Shown here piece by piece: positions 54,879-57,418 of a DNA stretch of 57,418 nucleotides. The notes under the pieces were generated by a model. It searched no databases, was not told the origin of the DNA, and worked only from the letters and a program-made list of their open reading frames with translations. Position numbers and translations under genes: made by a program. This DNA is from an uncultured Alphaproteobacteria bacterium (GTDB lineage: Bacteria; Pseudomonadota; Alphaproteobacteria; Rhodobacterales; Rhodobacteraceae), in NCBI GenBank assembly GCA_902560505.1, contig CACELY010000004.1:1-57418 (forward strand), in the 5' to 3' direction. The number at the start of each line of letters is the position of its first letter. Position 1 is the stretch's first letter.

Positions 54879-55873
54879 TATTTGAAATCAATTAAATCTA
54901 AAGCTCTTGAAAAAATGACTGGATCCACGTTTCCACCGGTACAGACAATGATGAGCACATCTGAATCAATTTTTTCATACTGATTTAATGCTGCTGCTAG
55001 TGAGATAGCACCTCCAGGCTCAACAACTAAATTATGGTGCAAAAATAATAAACTCATTGCCTCAAGAGCTTGCGCATCGCTAGCAACTAGACCAGGAGCT
55101 GCATACTTTTCAAGAATTTCAAAAGTTAACTCCCCTGGCGTGGGAGTCAAAATAGCATCGCAAATAGATCCATCCATCGCTTTATTCGTTACTCTACTTT
55201 TTTGCTTTAATGATCTAGCCATATCGTCAAAATTTTCAGGTTCACAAGTTCTAACTTTAAAATTCTCGTTTAATCCCTGAAAAGCTAAACTTATACCTGA
55301 AGCTAATCCACCTCCTCCACAACAAACTAGTACATCTGCTGCATCCAATTTCATCCTTTTTGCTTGATTGATTAGCTCAATTCCCAGAGAGCCTTGTCCA
55401 GCAATTACAAAGGGATCATCATAAGGTCGTATAAGCTTTAAATTTTTTTCTTTCTGCAGCTTTTCACCAATCTCTTCTCTACTTTCTTTTATTCGATCGT
55501 AAAAGACTACATTAGCTCCATATGACTGTGTATTTTTTATCTTAAGTCTAGGAGCATCCTTTGGCATAATAATTGTAGCTTGAATTTTAAGTTGATTTGC
55601 AACGGCTGCTATGCCCTGAGCATGATTTCCAGAGGAGTACGCCAATACACCCTTTTTTAAGTCTTCGAAGTCATTATTTACAAAAGAAGACCAACTTCCT
55701 CTATATTTAAAAGAACCTGTTTTTTGTAGGCACTCAGCTTTGATAAAAACACGCTTATTTAGTCGTTCACTTAGGAAAGGCGATTCTAATAAAGGCGTCT
55801 CAACTAAATGCTGATGGATTTTATCGTAGGTATCAGAAATAAGAGAGAAATCTACCAACTCATGCCTTCTCAA
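54875..55873 (-). CDS. PLP-dependent threonine/serine dehydratase (IlvA-like without ACT domain, or serine racemase family)
   Basis: ETPLLESPFLSERLNKRVFIKAECLQKTGSFKYRGSW; AYSSGNHAQGIA; CCGGGGLASGISLA. Confidence 0.93.
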   Translation of the reverse strand: MRRHELVDFSLISDTYDKIHQHLVETPLLESPFLSERLNKRVFIKAECLQKTGSFKYRGSWSSFVNNDFEDLKKGVLAYSSGNHAQGIAAVANQLKIQATIIMPKDAPRLKIKNTQSYGANVVFYDRIKESREEIGEKLQKEKNLKLIRPYDDPFVIAGQGSLGIELINQAKRMKLDAADVLVCCGGGGLASGISLAFQGLNENFKVRTCEPENFDDMARSLKQKSRVTNKAMDGSICDAILTPTPGELTFEILEKYAAPGLVASDAQALEAMSLLFLHHNLVVEPGGAISLAAALNQYEKIDSDVLIIVCTGGNVDPVIFSRALDLIDFKY

Positions 55874-56657
55874 TATTATCTAGTTTCGGCATACCCATAA
55901 CATGGTAACCACCATCTACGAAGATTACTTCCCCAGAAACGTGCATTCCATAATCACTCAGTAAAAACGCAGCTGTACCCCCTACTGATTTTAATGTCGG
56001 GTTTGACTTTAAGGGAGAATTTTGCTCGGAAAGACGGAAAACTCTTCTCGCTCCACCTATAGCAGCTCCCGCGAGTGTTTTCATTGGTCCGGCACTAATA
56101 GCATTCACTCTAATCCCGTCTTCACCCAAGTCACTTGCAAGATATCTAACCGATGATTCCAAAGCGGCTTTTGCTACTCCCATCACATTATAATTTGGAG
56201 TAACTCTTTGCGAACCTAAATAACTCAGCGTTAAAATCGCTCCACCTTGTTTCATAAGAGGAGAGCATCGCTTTGAGACATCAATTAGGCTGAAACACGA
56301 TATATCCAGAGAGTTTAAAAAGTTCTGCCTCGAAGTATTGATAAACCTACCAGACAGTTCAGATTTGTCAGAAAAAGCAAGCGCATGTACTACAAAATCT
56401 AGCGATCCCCACTCCTTTGATAAATGATTAAAACATCTATCAACCGAACTTTCATCTGTGACATCAACATCAAATATGAGTTTTGAGCCTAAACCCTGGG
56501 CCAATGGCTCTACTCTTTTTTTAAAGTTTTCACCCTGATAAGTTAAAGCTAAACATGCTCCTTCTGCACTTAATACTTCAGCTATTCCCCATGCTATAGA
56601 CCTCTGGTTGGCTACACCCATAACCAAACCTTTTTTATTTTTCATGAGGCCAGACAA
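55860..56657 (-). CDS. fabI: Enoyl-[acyl-carrier-protein] reductase
   Basis: KGLVMGVANQRSIAWGIAEVL; SYLGSQRVTPNYNVMGVAKAALESSVRYLA; downstream of fabB. Confidence 0.97.
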   Translation of the reverse strand: MSGLMKNKKGLVMGVANQRSIAWGIAEVLSAEGACLALTYQGENFKKRVEPLAQGLGSKLIFDVDVTDESSVDRCFNHLSKEWGSLDFVVHALAFSDKSELSGRFINTSRQNFLNSLDISCFSLIDVSKRCSPLMKQGGAILTLSYLGSQRVTPNYNVMGVAKAALESSVRYLASDLGEDGIRVNAISAGPMKTLAGAAIGGARRVFRLSEQNSPLKSNPTLKSVGGTAAFLLSDYGMHVSGEVIFVDGGYHVMGMPKLDNIEKA

Positions 56658-56662
56658 GGAAG

Positions 56663-57418
56663 TTATCCAGTAAATTTGCTTAAGGCTATTGATGCATTGG
56701 TACCTCCAAACCCAAAGCTATTCGATAAAACAGTATCTAATTCAATACCTTCGACCAATCCAGTAGATACTTCATTGGGATTGATTTCTTCATCCAAATT
56801 AAAAACATTGGCACTTGCAGATATAAAGTTATTTTCCATCATAATCAGTGAATAAATAGCTTCTTGGACACCTGCGGCACCTAGGCTATGGCCAGTAAGT
56901 GATTTCGTGGAAGCAACTAAAGGTTGTTTTTCTTCACTGAATACGTTTCTAACCGCTTGTATCTCAGTGACATCTCCTGCTGGAGTTGAAGTACCATGTG
57001 CATTAATATAATCAACCTTCCTACCGTTCAAAGAGGCCAAGGCTAATCTCATTGATCTCTCAGCTCCTTCGCCTGATGGTGCTACCATGTCATAACCATC
57101 GGAGGTTGCGCCATAACCTGTGACCTCAGCATATATTTTTGCTCCTCTAGCAATTGCGTGGTTTAACTCCTCTACAACAACTACTCCACCGCCACCTGCA
57201 ATAACGAAACCATCTCTATCTCTGTCGAACGCTCTTGAAGCGTTTTCTGGTGTATCGTTATATTTGCTGGACATTGCACCCATTGCATCGAAAAGACAGG
57301 AGAGTGTCCAATCTAATTCTTCTCCTCCTCCTGCAAACACTACATCTTGCTTGTTTAGCTGTATTTGCTCAACTGCATTGCCTATACAATGGGCAGAGGT
57401 TGAACAAGCAGAAGTTAT
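56663..57418 (-). CDS. fabB: 3-oxoacyl-ACP synthase I, C-terminal part (5' end beyond window)
   Basis: Frame open to window end giving [34 protein letters not shown] (KAS active-site Cys), then [11 protein letters not shown] and [11 protein letters not shown]. Confidence 0.96.
   Translation of the reverse strand: MTSACSTSAHCIGNAVEQIQLNKQDVVFAGGGEELDWTLSCLFDAMGAMSSKYNDTPENASRAFDRDRDGFVIAGGGGVVVVEELNHAIARGAKIYAEVTGYGATSDGYDMVAPSGEGAERSMRLALASLNGRKVDYINAHGTSTPAGDVTEIQAVRNVFSEEKQPLVASTKSLTGHSLGAAGVQEAIYSLIMMENNFISASANVFNLDEEINPNEVSTGLVEGIELDTVLSNSFGFGGTNASIALSKFTG

Overview
AT-rich, very compact segment of an alphaproteobacterial-type chromosome, dominated by housekeeping genes. I found no rRNA, tRNA, CRISPR, transposon, prophage module or recognisable defence island. 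Main blocks: pgeF(partial)-trxB-purE-purK; groES-groEL; HAD-MaoC-ribF-YcgN-like; prs; atpHAGDC plus an MFS transporter; methyltransferase/gloB/clpA; an ExbB/MotA-like and OmpA/MotB-like pair; DUF2125; hisC-tyrC; priA; transaldolase-DUF484-xerC; ileS; truA; ychF; trpA-rplY-pth; trpF-trpB; aroA-cmk-rpsA-sppA-ihfB-lapA; miaB-phoH-ybeY-corC-lnt-metK-trmB; a dimethylglycine/sarcosine dehydrogenase-like gene; a CDP-alcohol phosphatidyltransferase; two orphan small ORFs; a threonine/serine dehydratase; fabB(partial)-fabI. Main points for follow-up: (1) cmk has its full P-loop N-terminus but no in-frame ATG/GTG/TTG, so it either uses a non-canonical AUA/AUU/AUC start overlapping aroA or carries a mutation or sequencing error; (2) one inversion of the ~2.1 kb trpA-rplY-pth block would restore both trpF-trpB-trpA and rplY-pth-ychF; (3) a 57-aa basic ORF (54705-54878, +), absent from the ORF track, is divergent from an orphan 104-aa ORF across a perfect inverted repeat; (4) convergent gene pairs are packed with overlapping or touching stop codons, with candidate hairpins inside or over coding ends. 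I cannot support a claim of a wholly new multi-gene system here.
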